A stretch of DNA of 64,000 nucleotides from Streptomyces formicae. GTDB taxonomy: Bacteria > Actinomycetota > Actinomycetes > Streptomycetales > Streptomycetaceae. The stretch lies in NCBI RefSeq assembly GCF_022647665.1, contig NZ_CP071872.1, positions 6,014,001 through 6,078,000 of the forward strand, in the 5' to 3' direction. The notes beneath the pieces are model-generated. The model saw only the letters and a program-made list of their open reading frames with translations, ran no database searches and had not been told where the DNA came from. Positions within the stretch are counted from its first letter, which is position 1, and each line of letters begins with the position of its first letter. Made by a program: the position numbers and the translations under genes. Shown here piece by piece: positions 47,817-55,630 of the stretch.

Positions 47817-49433
47817 TCAGTCCTCGGCAAGGACCCGCTCGATGTTGCGCTCGGCGAGCGCGGTGATGGTGACGAACGGATTGACGCCGATGGAGCCCGG
47901 GACGAGGGCTCCATCGGTGACGTACACCCCCGGGGCGCCTCTCACGCGCCCGTAGGCGTCGGTGGCCCGGCCGAGGACGCAGCCGCCGAGCGGGTGGTAC
48001 GTGAAGTCGTCGGCAAAGGTCTTGTTGCCGCCGAAGAGGTCGTACCGGTAGATCGTGGCGTTCCTGAGGTTGATGCGGTCGAAGAGCTTCTTCGCCGCGT
48101 CGACGGAGACCTGGCTCTGCGCCTGGGTCCAGTCGAGCCGCGCCGAGTCGGTGGCGGCGTCGTAGCGAAAGGTGCCGCGTTCCGGGTTTCTGGTGATGGC
48201 CAGGTAGAGGCTGATCCAGTGCTCGAAGCCCATCGGCAGCGGGGCGATCTCGGCGAAGACCGGGTTGGCGGTGTTGGACCAGTCGTCGATGCCCATGACC
48301 GGCATCGTCGACTGGTTGGCGCCGACGGTGTCCCACACGTGGTTGGCGCGGGCGGTCATGACGTTGCCGTTGGTGCCCCAGCCGGTGCCGATGTCGGCGC
48401 TGAGGTCGGGCAGGGCCCCCGACTCGCGTGCGCGCAGCAGCAGTTCGGTGGTGCCGAGGCTGCCGGCACCGAGGAACAGACGCGTGCAGCCGATCTCGCG
48501 GGTGGCGACGACGGTCCCGGCCGGGTCGATCCGGTCGGCGGTGACGACGTACGTCCCGTCGGGCTGTCTTCGGATCGCGCGGGCCCGGTGGAGGGTCTCG
48601 ATGGTGACGTTGCCGGTGCCGAGCGCCGCGGCGAGGTACGTCCTGTCGAGGCTCCGCTTCCCGTGGTTGTTGCCGTAGATCACCTCGCCGGCGAGCGCGG
48701 ACTTCACGGCCTGCCCGGCGGCCTCGCGCTCCATGTACCCGAAGTCGTACACATTGGGTACGAACGTGGTCCGCAGGCCGGTGTTGTCGGCGTGCTTGCG
48801 CGAGATCCGGGTGAAGCGGTACCACTCGGTGGACTCGAACCACGCCGGATTCACGGTGTTGACGCCCAGCATCTGGCGGGCGCGCGGGAAGTACGTGTCG
48901 TACATGGCGGCCGCGTCGACGGCCGGCAGCACCTCCGAGAAGTACGCGCGCTGCGGGGTGACGGCCATGCCGCCGTTGACGAGCGATCCGCCGCCGACGC
49001 CGCGCCCCACGTACACGGACATGTGGTCGAAGCGGACGCGGTCGAGGACGCCGGGGTACGCACTGATGTCCCTGTTGACGACATCGAGCCAGAGGAACTG
49101 CGCGAGCGGGGCCTCGGTGCGGGTGCGGAACCACATGGAGCGGTGGTCGGGCGCGCCCGTGGCACAGAACAGCTTTCCGTCGGACCCCGGGGTGTCCCAG
49201 AGCCGCCCCATCTCGAGTACGAGGGTGGGGACACCGGCCTCGCCGAGGCGCAGGGCGGTGACGGCGGCGCCGTAGCCGGAGCCGATGACGAGGGCGGGGG
49301 TGTGGTCGGTGGCCTGCGCGGCCTGTGTCGCGGCCTGTGCCGGGCTCAGCGTGATGCGTGTGAGGCCGAGTGCGGCTGCGGTCCGGAAGACGCCGAGACC
49401 GAGGAGGTGACGGCGCGTCAGATTTGGTGTCAT
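47817..49433 (-). CDS. choA: Secreted cholesterol oxidase (GMC flavoenzyme)
   Basis: 538 residues. The Tat-type signal peptide has TRRHLLGLG near the N-terminus and an Ala-x-Ala cut near residue 34 (AQA). FAD-binding VIGSGYGAAVTALRLGEAG, then MSVYVGRGVGGGSLVNGGMA, NVYDFGYMEREAAG, and the active-site residues of Streptomyces cholesterol oxidase: Glu in FAEIAPLPMG, His in TYHPLGGCVLGRATD and Asn in SIGVNPFVTITALAERN. It oxidises and isomerises 3-beta-hydroxysterols. Similarity to Streptomyces ChoA is high along the whole length. No choP-type P450 gene accompanies it. It lies in an accessory pocket next to a MITE and an IS630 remnant. Confidence 0.93.
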   Translation of the reverse strand: MTPNLTRRHLLGLGVFRTAAALGLTRITLSPAQAATQAAQATDHTPALVIGSGYGAAVTALRLGEAGVPTLVLEMGRLWDTPGSDGKLFCATGAPDHRSMWFRTRTEAPLAQFLWLDVVNRDISAYPGVLDRVRFDHMSVYVGRGVGGGSLVNGGMAVTPQRAYFSEVLPAVDAAAMYDTYFPRARQMLGVNTVNPAWFESTEWYRFTRISRKHADNTGLRTTFVPNVYDFGYMEREAAGQAVKSALAGEVIYGNNHGKRSLDRTYLAAALGTGNVTIETLHRARAIRRQPDGTYVVTADRIDPAGTVVATREIGCTRLFLGAGSLGTTELLLRARESGALPDLSADIGTGWGTNGNVMTARANHVWDTVGANQSTMPVMGIDDWSNTANPVFAEIAPLPMGFEHWISLYLAITRNPERGTFRYDAATDSARLDWTQAQSQVSVDAAKKLFDRINLRNATIYRYDLFGGNKTFADDFTYHPLGGCVLGRATDAYGRVRGAPGVYVTDGALVPGSIGVNPFVTITALAERNIERVLAED

Positions 49434-49516
49434 GCGCGCAGCATGGGCGGATTATCGGATTCCGCCTATCCGCTGCGCGGGCCCATTGTGCGCGGGCCGG
49501 TGGCCGACAGGGCTGG

Positions 49517-49664
49517 GGGGTGTCTTCGAAGTGGCGTCGTCCGCCCCCAGGGCGGGGTGCGCGGCGTCCGGCGCATGCCGTGGGGGGCACCTCCCGCGCC
49601 CGAAGGGCTACAGGGGAGGGTGCGCCGGACGCCGCGCGCCAGGCGGGATTTGTCAGACACCACC
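49517..49664. mobile_element. MITE-like element, copy 2 (about 148 bp)
   Basis: Terminal repeats match copy 1: left GGGGTGTCTTCGAAGTGGCG, right end read inward GTGGTGTCTGACAAATCCCG. The core shares CGTCGTCCGCC, GGGGGGCACCTCCCG and GCCCGAAGGGCTAC with copy 1, but lacks its internal duplication of about 50 bp. The flanking 4-mers (CTGG and CAGC) are no longer identical, suggesting an older insertion. It lies about 85 bp upstream of choA. Confidence 0.7.
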
Positions 49665-49932
49665 AGCTGGACGAGAGCACTCCAGCACTCGGATCGACCA
49701 AAATGGCTGGTTCTTGCTGTGACCCGCCCTTGGGTACCCGTTGGCTGGTACAGCGAAACGGGCGCAATGATGCATTGAGGGGATGTGTGATTCCTGGCTG
49801 ATTACCCGTCAAAAACACTTTGCTTCCCCCGGGCCGCCCTCGACTATAGGAATAAGGTCAGATGTATGCCCATCATAAGAGTATCCGCAGAGCTGAATTG
49901 CAGCCCTGCAACGATGGGACAGGAGATCGCGC
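49665..49932 (+). other. AT-richer intergenic stretch before the orphan gene
   Basis: 268 bp with no gene and noticeably lower GC than the rest (for example GTCAAAAACACTTTGCTT and TATAGGAATAAGGTCAG). TATAGG at 49845-49850 could be the -10 for the orphan gene 80 bp downstream. Composition suggests recent acquisition. Confidence 0.4.
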
Positions 49933-50346
49933 ATGGCCGAAGAAGTCGTGGCCACATTCGATGGTCCGCTGAATTCGTTCTCCATAAATCTCGCTCTCAG
50001 TAACGCGACCAGCTCTGAGGTTCAATCGGTGGGCATCAGCGGCCGCACCGCCAAGTTCCCTGTCACCTGGGACAGCATGGGCACCTTCGGGGGCCCCGCG
50101 ACGCTCACGAGCACCGTCGGCGTGGACACCGAGGTCGTCATCGCGAATTTCACCGGGTTCTCGCCCGGAGAGCAGGTGTCGTTCACCGGAATCGATCCCG
50201 ATTTCACCGGCGCACCGTCGGCCGGCGTAAGGGTCCTCGACATGGCCGGAACTCGGGCTTTCGCGCAGTTCGCGGACGGCACAACTGGTTTCGGTGAGTT
50301 CGAGGCGACCACCGCGGGAACACTCCGAGCGGTCATCTCGAAGTAG
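49933..50346 (+). CDS. Orphan small protein, function unknown
   Basis: 137 residues, no signal peptide, membrane segment or Cys. Alternating hydrophobic and polar strands rich in Gly, Thr, Ser and Phe (VATFDGPLNSFSINLALSNA, ATLTSTVGVDTEVVIANFTG, VSFTGIDPDFTGAPSAGVRV) suggest an all-beta sandwich, such as a jelly-roll or coat-like protein. Codon use is less GC3-biased than the neighbours (AAT, ATT, GAA, TTC mix). A good AGGAG lies 8-9 nt before the ATG and a strong terminator follows. It sits between a MITE and an IS630 remnant. I do not recognise the family. Confidence 0.7.
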   Translation: MAEEVVATFDGPLNSFSINLALSNATSSEVQSVGISGRTAKFPVTWDSMGTFGGPATLTSTVGVDTEVVIANFTGFSPGEQVSFTGIDPDFTGAPSAGVRVLDMAGTRAFAQFADGTTGFGEFEATTAGTLRAVISK

Positions 50347-50368
50347 CCGAGCGGGCGAGGGGCCGAGG

Positions 50369-50398
50369 GGCCGAGGGGGAATCTCCCCCTCGGCCTTT
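50369..50398 (+). terminator. Terminator after the orphan gene
   Basis: 12-bp perfect stem GGCCGAGGGGGA / TCCCCCTCGGCC with loop ATC, followed by TTT; the upstream arm is partly triplicated (GGGGCCGAGGGGCCGAGG). Confidence 0.88.
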
Positions 50399-50401
50399 CT
50401 G

Positions 50402-50632
50402 GTGAGCATTCATCTGCCGAATGCCCATCGGCCTCTGGAAAGCGAATCGAGGGCAGCGCGCGACCCCGGCAGGCCGCCCTCGGTCCTGCTCGACCAGGTC
50501 GAGGACGTACTCGTGGCGACTCCGGAGTCCGTCCCGGGCAAGGACACTCACTGGTCGCGTGCCTCGATGGCGAAGCACAGTGGACCGTCGAAGTCGACCG
50601 TCGGGCGGATCTGGAAGAAGTTCGGCCTCTAG
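50402..50632 (+). pseudogene. IS630-family transposase remnant
   Basis: About 76 codons. The stretch VLLDQVEDVLVATPESVPGK and DTHWSRASMAKHSGPSKSTV with GRIWKKFGL matches the helix-turn-helix linker region of IS630-type transposases (usual form THWSxRSMAxxxGLSxSTVxRIWxxFGL). The DDE catalytic domain and both ends are missing; a stop follows directly after the match. The upstream 20 codons (VSIHLPNAHRPLE) are unrelated. A decayed fragment bordering the accessory pocket. Confidence 0.72.
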
Positions 50633-50638
50633 GGACCT

Positions 50639-51780
50639 CTAGAGCAGCTCCCGAAGCCGGTCCGCCAGGAGATCCCAGCGCCAGCGGTCCTCCACCCAGG
50701 CGCGGCCCCGCTCGCCCATCCGCCTGCGCAGCTCCGCGTCCTCCAGCAGCGCCACGATCCGCTCCGCCGACTCCCCCGGCACACCGCCCCGCACGACCCA
50801 GCCCGTCTCGCCGTCGAGCACGGCGTCCGGCGCACCGCCGGAGTCGCCCGCCACGACCGGGAGGCCCGTCGCGGACGCCTCCAGGTAGACGATGCCGAGG
50901 CCCTCCACGTCGAGGCCGCCGCGCCGGGTGCGGCACGGCATGGCGAAGACGTCGCCGGCGCCGTAGTGCGCGGGCAGCTCCTCCCACGGGACCGCGCCCG
51001 TGAAGCGGACGGACCCGGCGACGCCCGTCGCCTCCACGAGCTTGCGCAGCTCGCCCTCGTACGGGCCGCCGCCGACGATCAGCAGCACCGCGTCCGGCAC
51101 CTTCGTGAGGATCGCGGGCATGGCCTGGATCAGCGTGTCCTGACCCTTGCGCGGCACCAGCCGGGAGACGCAGACGACGACCGGGCGGTCGGCGAGGCCG
51201 AGCCGTTCCCGTACGGCGTCGCCGCCCGAGCCGGGGTGGAAGGTCTTCTCGTCGACGCCGGGCGGCAGCTGCACCATCCGCCCCGCCGCCGGAGGCGTCA
51301 GCGCCGCGGCGATCCGCGAGCGCGTGTACTCGCCGAGATAGGTGATCGTGTCCGTGCCCTCGCCGATCCGGCGCAGCAGCTGCCGGGACGCGGGCAGCTG
51401 CGCCCACCCCGCCTCGTGCCCGTGCGTCGTGGCGACGATCCGCCGCGCACCCGCCCTGCGCAGCGCGGGCGCCATCAGCCCCAGCGGCGCGGCGGCCCCG
51501 AACCACACCGACGTACAGCCGTGCTCGCGCAGCAGCCCGGCCGCCCGCCGGGTGACCCGGGGGTGGGCAGCAGCATGGTCGTACGGTCCCGGACCACCGT
51601 GAAGGGCTGCTCGGCGTCGAAATCGGCCGTGGCCTCGACACCCTCACGGCTACGCTTCCAGGTGGAGGCGTAGACGACAATCTGTTCCGGGTCCAGGCGC
51701 AGCGCCATGTTGTGGAGGAACGCCTGGATGCCGCCCGGCCTCGGCGGAAAGTCGTTGGTCACGATGAGGGTCTTGTCCAT
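50639..51780 (-). pseudogene. GT4 glycosyltransferase (PimB/MgtA-like), one-base frameshift
   Basis: Restoring one base gives about 380 residues, normal for the family. Frame one (from ATG 51780) has IVTNDFPPRPGGIQAFLHNM and ends at MLLPTP. Frame two continues with VTRRAAGLLREHGCTSVWFG, THGHEAGWAQLP, VCVSRLVPRKGQDTLIQAMP, LLIVGGGPYEGELRKL, FAMPCRTRRGGLDVEGLGIV and the EX7E motif EGLGIVYLEASA. The break is at plus-strand G-run 51559-51563; six Gs instead of five would give ccc acc ccc cgg gtc. Probably a sequencing error. M. tuberculosis Rv2188c (PimB', a phosphatidylinositol mannoside mannosyltransferase) is in the matching position. It appears leaderless (TACTGT, 8 nt, ATG). Confidence 0.88.
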
Positions 51781-51794
51781 TGCCGCCGACAGTA
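51781..51794 (-). promoter_or_regulatory. -10 element for a leaderless glycosyltransferase mRNA
   Basis: Minus strand TACTGT (51794-51789), 8-nt spacer, ATG at 51780. Confidence 0.35.
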
Positions 51795-51830
51795 CCAACG
51801 GCGGAGAGCAGGAAACGGCACGAGGTGGTC

Positions 51831-53063
51831 ATGAAGGGCGCGGCCCGCACAGCTCTCCCCGTCGCGGTGTGGGGCCTCACCAGGATCCTGCTGCTGCTCT
51901 GGGTCCTGAAGGTCCTGTTCGTCGCGGGACCGGACGTGACCAGCGATGTCGCGGGGATCTACCAGGGCTGGTACGGGGTGCTGAAGACCGGCACGTACCC
52001 GCTCGACGACGTCACCTGGCAGTACCCGCCCGCCGCCGCGCTCGCGATCCTCTCCCCCGGCCTGCTGCCGTTCCTCGGCTATGTGCACGCCTTCTTCGTC
52101 CTCGTCTGCGTCTGCGACGCGGTGGTGCTCGGACTGCTGCTGTACGCGGGCAGGCGGCCCGGCAAGTCCCTGAGGGGCGCCTGGGTCTGGGTGGCGGGTG
52201 TGCCGCTGCTCGGGCCGACGGCCTACGCCCGGTACGACCTGATGGTGACGGCGGTGGCGGTCGCGGCCCTGCTCGCGGCGGCCCGCCGGCCGCGGCTCGC
52301 GGGCGCGCTGGTCGCCTTCGGGGCGCTGCTGAAGGTCTGGCCCGCACTGCTGCTGGCCGGGATGCGCAGCCGCCGCTCCTGGCTCGCCGCGGCGGTCACC
52401 GGCGGCGCGCTGCTGCTGCTCTTCGCCGCGGCGATGCCCGGGGCGCTGGCCTTCCTGACCTTCCAGCGCGACCGGGGCACGGAGGTCGAGTCGCTCGGCG
52501 CGCTGGTCTTCCACGTCGCCCGTCACCACGGCTGGGACGGGCAGGTGCTGCTGAACTACGGCTCGGTCGAGTTCCTGGGCCCGTACGTCCCGCTGGTGAG
52601 CGGGATCGCGCTGGGCCTGTCGGTGCTCGGTTTCGGCTGGCTGCTGGTGTGGCGGCTGCGGGCGCGCGACTTCGGGGCGAGCACCCCGGCGGACACGGCT
52701 CTGACGGCGGTGCTGCTGTTCACGACGACGAGCCGGGTGATCAGCCCGCAGTACATGATCTGGCTGGTCGGTCTGGCCGCGGTCTGCCTCGCCTTCCGGT
52801 CGAGCCGGATGGCGCTGCCCGCGTGCCTGGTGCTGCTCGCCACCGGGGTCACGTACCTGGAGTTCCCCATCTGGTTCGCGGACGTCGTGGGGAGCACCCC
52901 GTTCGGCATCGCACTGCTGGTGCTGCGCAACGGCCTGCTGGTGGCGGCGACGCTGCTGGCCTGCCGCCGCCTGTGGACGAGCACGGTCCCGGCCCCCCGG
53001 CGCCGGCACGGACGGGCCGAGCCCGCCCGGCCGCTGCCGGACAGGGAGCTCCTGGACTCCTGA
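51831..53063 (+). CDS. GT87/DUF2029-type polyprenol-dependent mannosyltransferase
   Basis: 410 residues with about ten membrane helices. Acidic loop motifs typical of the GT-C fold are GPDVTSDVAGIYQGWYGVLK (Asp residues, about 32-51) and YPLDDVTWQYPPAA (about 57-70); further features are YARYDLMVTAVAVAALL, FGALLKVWPALLLAGM and TTSRVISPQYMIWLVGL. Such enzymes use polyprenyl-phosphate mannose outside the membrane to extend envelope glycolipids or glycans. The ATG at 51831 has AGGTGG upstream. It is divergent from the PimB-like GT4 gene with only 50 bp between, so the two envelope glycosyltransferases share a control region. Confidence 0.87.
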   Translation: MKGAARTALPVAVWGLTRILLLLWVLKVLFVAGPDVTSDVAGIYQGWYGVLKTGTYPLDDVTWQYPPAAALAILSPGLLPFLGYVHAFFVLVCVCDAVVLGLLLYAGRRPGKSLRGAWVWVAGVPLLGPTAYARYDLMVTAVAVAALLAAARRPRLAGALVAFGALLKVWPALLLAGMRSRRSWLAAAVTGGALLLLFAAAMPGALAFLTFQRDRGTEVESLGALVFHVARHHGWDGQVLLNYGSVEFLGPYVPLVSGIALGLSVLGFGWLLVWRLRARDFGASTPADTALTAVLLFTTTSRVISPQYMIWLVGLAAVCLAFRSSRMALPACLVLLATGVTYLEFPIWFADVVGSTPFGIALLVLRNGLLVAATLLACRRLWTSTVPAPRRRHGRAEPARPLPDRELLDS

Positions 53064-53108
53064 CGGCCCACGGCCCACGGCCCGCGCGAGCCGTCAGGCC
53101 CGCCTGCC

Positions 53109-54299
53109 TCAGCCCAGCCGTGCCCGTACGAACGCGCTCCACGCCGCCGTGAAGGCGTCCGGCGTCGCGCCCAGGACGTCGTGCAGGGCCTTCGCCGGGC
53201 CGTACTCGCCCGCCGCGCGGTAGAAGTCCGTCAGGGCCTGCGTCCCCCACCGCTCCGCGATCAGCAGGCAGGCCAGCCAGCCGCCCTCGTACGCGCGCCC
53301 GAGCGCCTCGCCGTCCGTGCCGAAGCGGAAGTCCTCGTCGGCCGGGAGCCGGGACGGGGCGGAGCCGGCGCGGACCGCGCGGGCCAGTTCGGGGGCGGCC
53401 TGGGCGGCGGTGCGGCCCGTGCCGCGGTAGGCGGCCCAGTCGGCGAAGCCCTCCGAGAGCCACAGCGGGGTGGCCTCGGAGGTGGCCGCGCGGGTGGCCA
53501 CATGGGTGGTCTCGTGGGTGAGCACGATCCGGCGGCCGAACTCGCCCAGCTCCGCGTACGCCTCGGGGTTCACGATCACCCGGTCCGCCGGCACCGCCCC
53601 GCTCGCCCCGGCCTCGCCCGTGGTGACCGCCGCGATCCCCCGGTATCCCGCCGCGGGCGCGCCCAGCAGCCGGCCCATCGCGTCCAGCGTCCCCGGCACC
53701 AGGACCACCACGCGGGCCGCCCACCGCCCCGGCCAGGCCGCGGAGACCGCCGGCACGGCCCGGTCGGCGTCCGCCGCGATCCGCCGGAGCAGCTCGCGGT
53801 CCTGGCCGACGCCGAGGACCAGGCTCCGGGAGCCGCGTACGGCCTCGACGTCGCCCTGCTGCCACAGCTGCTCGGCGCCGCCGCGACCCGCGCGGTCGGC
53901 GGTGACGTACCAGCGGCCGTCGCGCTCGGCCAGCTCCAGGACCCGGGCGGAGGTCACGGGGGCGCTGTCGTAGCCCTCGATCCGGTACCGCAGCTCGGCG
54001 TCGGCGGTGGCCCGGTCGCCGGAGCGGCGCACTCCGCTCAACCGGTACTCCCACGAGCTCAGCGGCACATCCGCGAGGCTCGCGAACTCCGCGCGCCCCG
54101 CGGCCCGCAGCCCGCCGTCCAGCGCGGCGACGTACGCGTCCGCGTCCCTGCCGAGCACCGCCGCGGCGCGGGCGTCCAGGGTGCGCTGGATGTCCCGGGA
54201 GGTGGTGTCGGGCGGCGTGGCCGTCCCGGCGCACCCGGAGAGCACGAGCAGGACGGCGGCGGCGAATCCGCCGGCCGCCGCCCTCGTCCCGGAGCGCAT
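53109..54299 (-). CDS. Lipoprotein with peptidase-MA-like HExxH domain
   Basis: 396 residues. Lipoprotein signal with lipobox LVLSGCAG (Cys about 23). The N-terminal half (about 35-190) is an NTF2-like region (RTLDARAAAVLGRDADAYVA, AELRYRIEGYDSAPVTSARV). The C-terminal half has RIVLTHETTHVATRAATSEA followed by TPLWLSEGFADWAAYRGTGR: an HExxH zinc motif with a downstream Glu, as in peptidase-MA gluzincins. Note that the motif reads HETTH, so both His and the catalytic Glu are present. A cell-surface zinc protease is likely, substrate unknown. The ATG at 54299 has GAGG upstream. It is convergent with the GT87 gene. Confidence 0.82.
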   Translation of the reverse strand: MRSGTRAAAGGFAAAVLLVLSGCAGTATPPDTTSRDIQRTLDARAAAVLGRDADAYVAALDGGLRAAGRAEFASLADVPLSSWEYRLSGVRRSGDRATADAELRYRIEGYDSAPVTSARVLELAERDGRWYVTADRAGRGGAEQLWQQGDVEAVRGSRSLVLGVGQDRELLRRIAADADRAVPAVSAAWPGRWAARVVVLVPGTLDAMGRLLGAPAAGYRGIAAVTTGEAGASGAVPADRVIVNPEAYAELGEFGRRIVLTHETTHVATRAATSEATPLWLSEGFADWAAYRGTGRTAAQAAPELARAVRAGSAPSRLPADEDFRFGTDGEALGRAYEGGWLACLLIAERWGTQALTDFYRAAGEYGPAKALHDVLGATPDAFTAAWSAFVRARLG

Positions 54300-54379
54300 C
54301 CCCGCGCCACCTCGCCGTCCTGCCACTCCGCCGATCGTATGCGAGCGGGCAAGGCGGACCGAAAGGACCGGCAACCTCG

Positions 54380-55444
54380 TCAGGGCCGGGTCACGGAGGC
54401 GATCGGCATCATCCCCACGGGGTCGTAGCGCACCGCGGCCCCGGGGTAGGGCGCGTGCACGACCTGTCCGTTGCCGACGTACATCGCGATGTGGCTGGCG
54501 TCGGAGCGGTAGGTCACGAGGTCGCCCGGCCTGGCCTCGGCGAGGGAGACCTGCCGCCCGGCGTAGCGCTGCGCCTGGGAGGTCCGCGGCAGCCCGACGC
54601 CCGCCTGCGCGTACGACCACTGGGTGAGCCCGGAGCAGTCGAAGCCGTCCGGCCCGTTGGCGCCCCAGACGTAGGGCCTGCCGACCACGCTCGTGGCCGC
54701 CGCCACCGCGGCCGCCGCCCGTGCCGATGAGGGGCCGGGGCCTGCGGCCAGGTCCGGCAGGATGCCGCCGCGGCCGGAGCGGGAGGCCCGGTCGTAGGCG
54801 TCGCGCTCACCGGGCGGAAGGGACTCCAGCAGGCGCTTGGCCGCCGCCAGCTTCCCCTCGACGGACCGCTTGTGGCGGGCGACGGCGGCTCTGGTGAGCT
54901 CCAGCTCGGCCAGCTTGCGGGCGGCCTCCGTGCGCTCCTGCCCGAGGACCCGCTGGACGCGCCGGAGGTCGCGCAGGGTGCCGGCCTGGCGCTCGCCGAG
55001 CCGCCCGAGGAGCGTGGCCTTCTCCAGGTACGTGTCCGGGCTCGTGGAGAGCAGCAGCTCCAGCGCGGGGTCCATGCCGCCCGAGCGGTACTGCGCGCCG
55101 GCCACCGAACCGAGCACTCCCCGCATCCGGTTGATGGTCTCCTGCTCCCGCGCCGCCCGGTCCTGTGCGGCGGTCACCTCCTCGCGCAGCCGGTCCGCGC
55201 GCTCGTCGGCCTTGTTGTACCGCTCGGTGGCCTTCTCGGCCGCTTCGTACAGCCGGTCGACCATCGCCCGCGTGGCGCCGGGGGTGGCGGGGTTGTCGAG
55301 CGGGTCGGCACCGGCCGGTGCCGATCCGAGCGCGGCGGCCGTGGTGGCCACCGCTGCCGACAGGAGGGTGACCCGGGCACCACGGTTGAAACCGGACCAA
55401 CAAGTGGAACCGGACGATGGTGAGGGCCGGCGATGGGACGCCAC
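54380..55444 (-). CDS. NlpC/P60 endopeptidase with coiled coil (RipA/DIP1281-like), copy A
   Basis: 354 residues. The GTG start (MASHRRPSPSSGS) resembles that of copy B. The signal peptide (VTLLSAAVATTAAALGSAPAGA) ends near residue 48. A long coiled coil (about 60-225) contains the shared block GVLGSVAGAQYRSGGMDPAL. The C-terminal NlpC/P60 domain has catalytic Cys in DGFDCSGLTQWSYAQAG (about 270), His in SDASHIAMYVGNGQVVHAPY, and GDLVTYR. It cuts the D-iGlu to diamino acid bond in peptidoglycan stems; the coiled coil probably keeps it inactive until a partner binds. M. tuberculosis Rv2190c is in the same position. It is tandem with copy B but separated by a terminator. Confidence 0.92.
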   Translation of the reverse strand: MASHRRPSPSSGSTCWSGFNRGARVTLLSAAVATTAAALGSAPAGADPLDNPATPGATRAMVDRLYEAAEKATERYNKADERADRLREEVTAAQDRAAREQETINRMRGVLGSVAGAQYRSGGMDPALELLLSTSPDTYLEKATLLGRLGERQAGTLRDLRRVQRVLGQERTEAARKLAELELTRAAVARHKRSVEGKLAAAKRLLESLPPGERDAYDRASRSGRGGILPDLAAGPGPSSARAAAAVAAATSVVGRPYVWGANGPDGFDCSGLTQWSYAQAGVGLPRTSQAQRYAGRQVSLAEARPGDLVTYRSDASHIAMYVGNGQVVHAPYPGAAVRYDPVGMMPIASVTRP

Positions 55445-55553
55445 AGGAGCCGCACTCCCTTCCGCTGGAAGCAACGACCTGTCAGCCATTGCGCGGCAGA
55501 GAGTAACCATGCGGCTACCGGGCGGCCAAAATCCGTACCGGGCACAGACAGTG

Positions 55554-55591
55554 ACGCCCCGCCGGAGACCACAAGGTCATCGGCGGGGCGT
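55554..55591 (-). terminator. Terminator between the two NlpC/P60 genes
   Basis: 11-bp stem ACGCCCCGCCG / CGGCGGGGCGT with an inner GACC/GGTC helix, 40 bp beyond the copy B stop codon. The two hydrolase genes are therefore probably separate transcription units. Confidence 0.75.
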
Positions 55592-55630
55592 GCCGTCAGC
55601 GGATGGTCCCGCAATTCCCCCGGATGGGCG

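Noticed and set aside
49434..49700. Hypothetical protein genes inside MITE copy 2
   Set aside because: Open frames here come from the GC-rich palindromic element; they lack ribosome sites and equivalent frames are not kept in copy 1.
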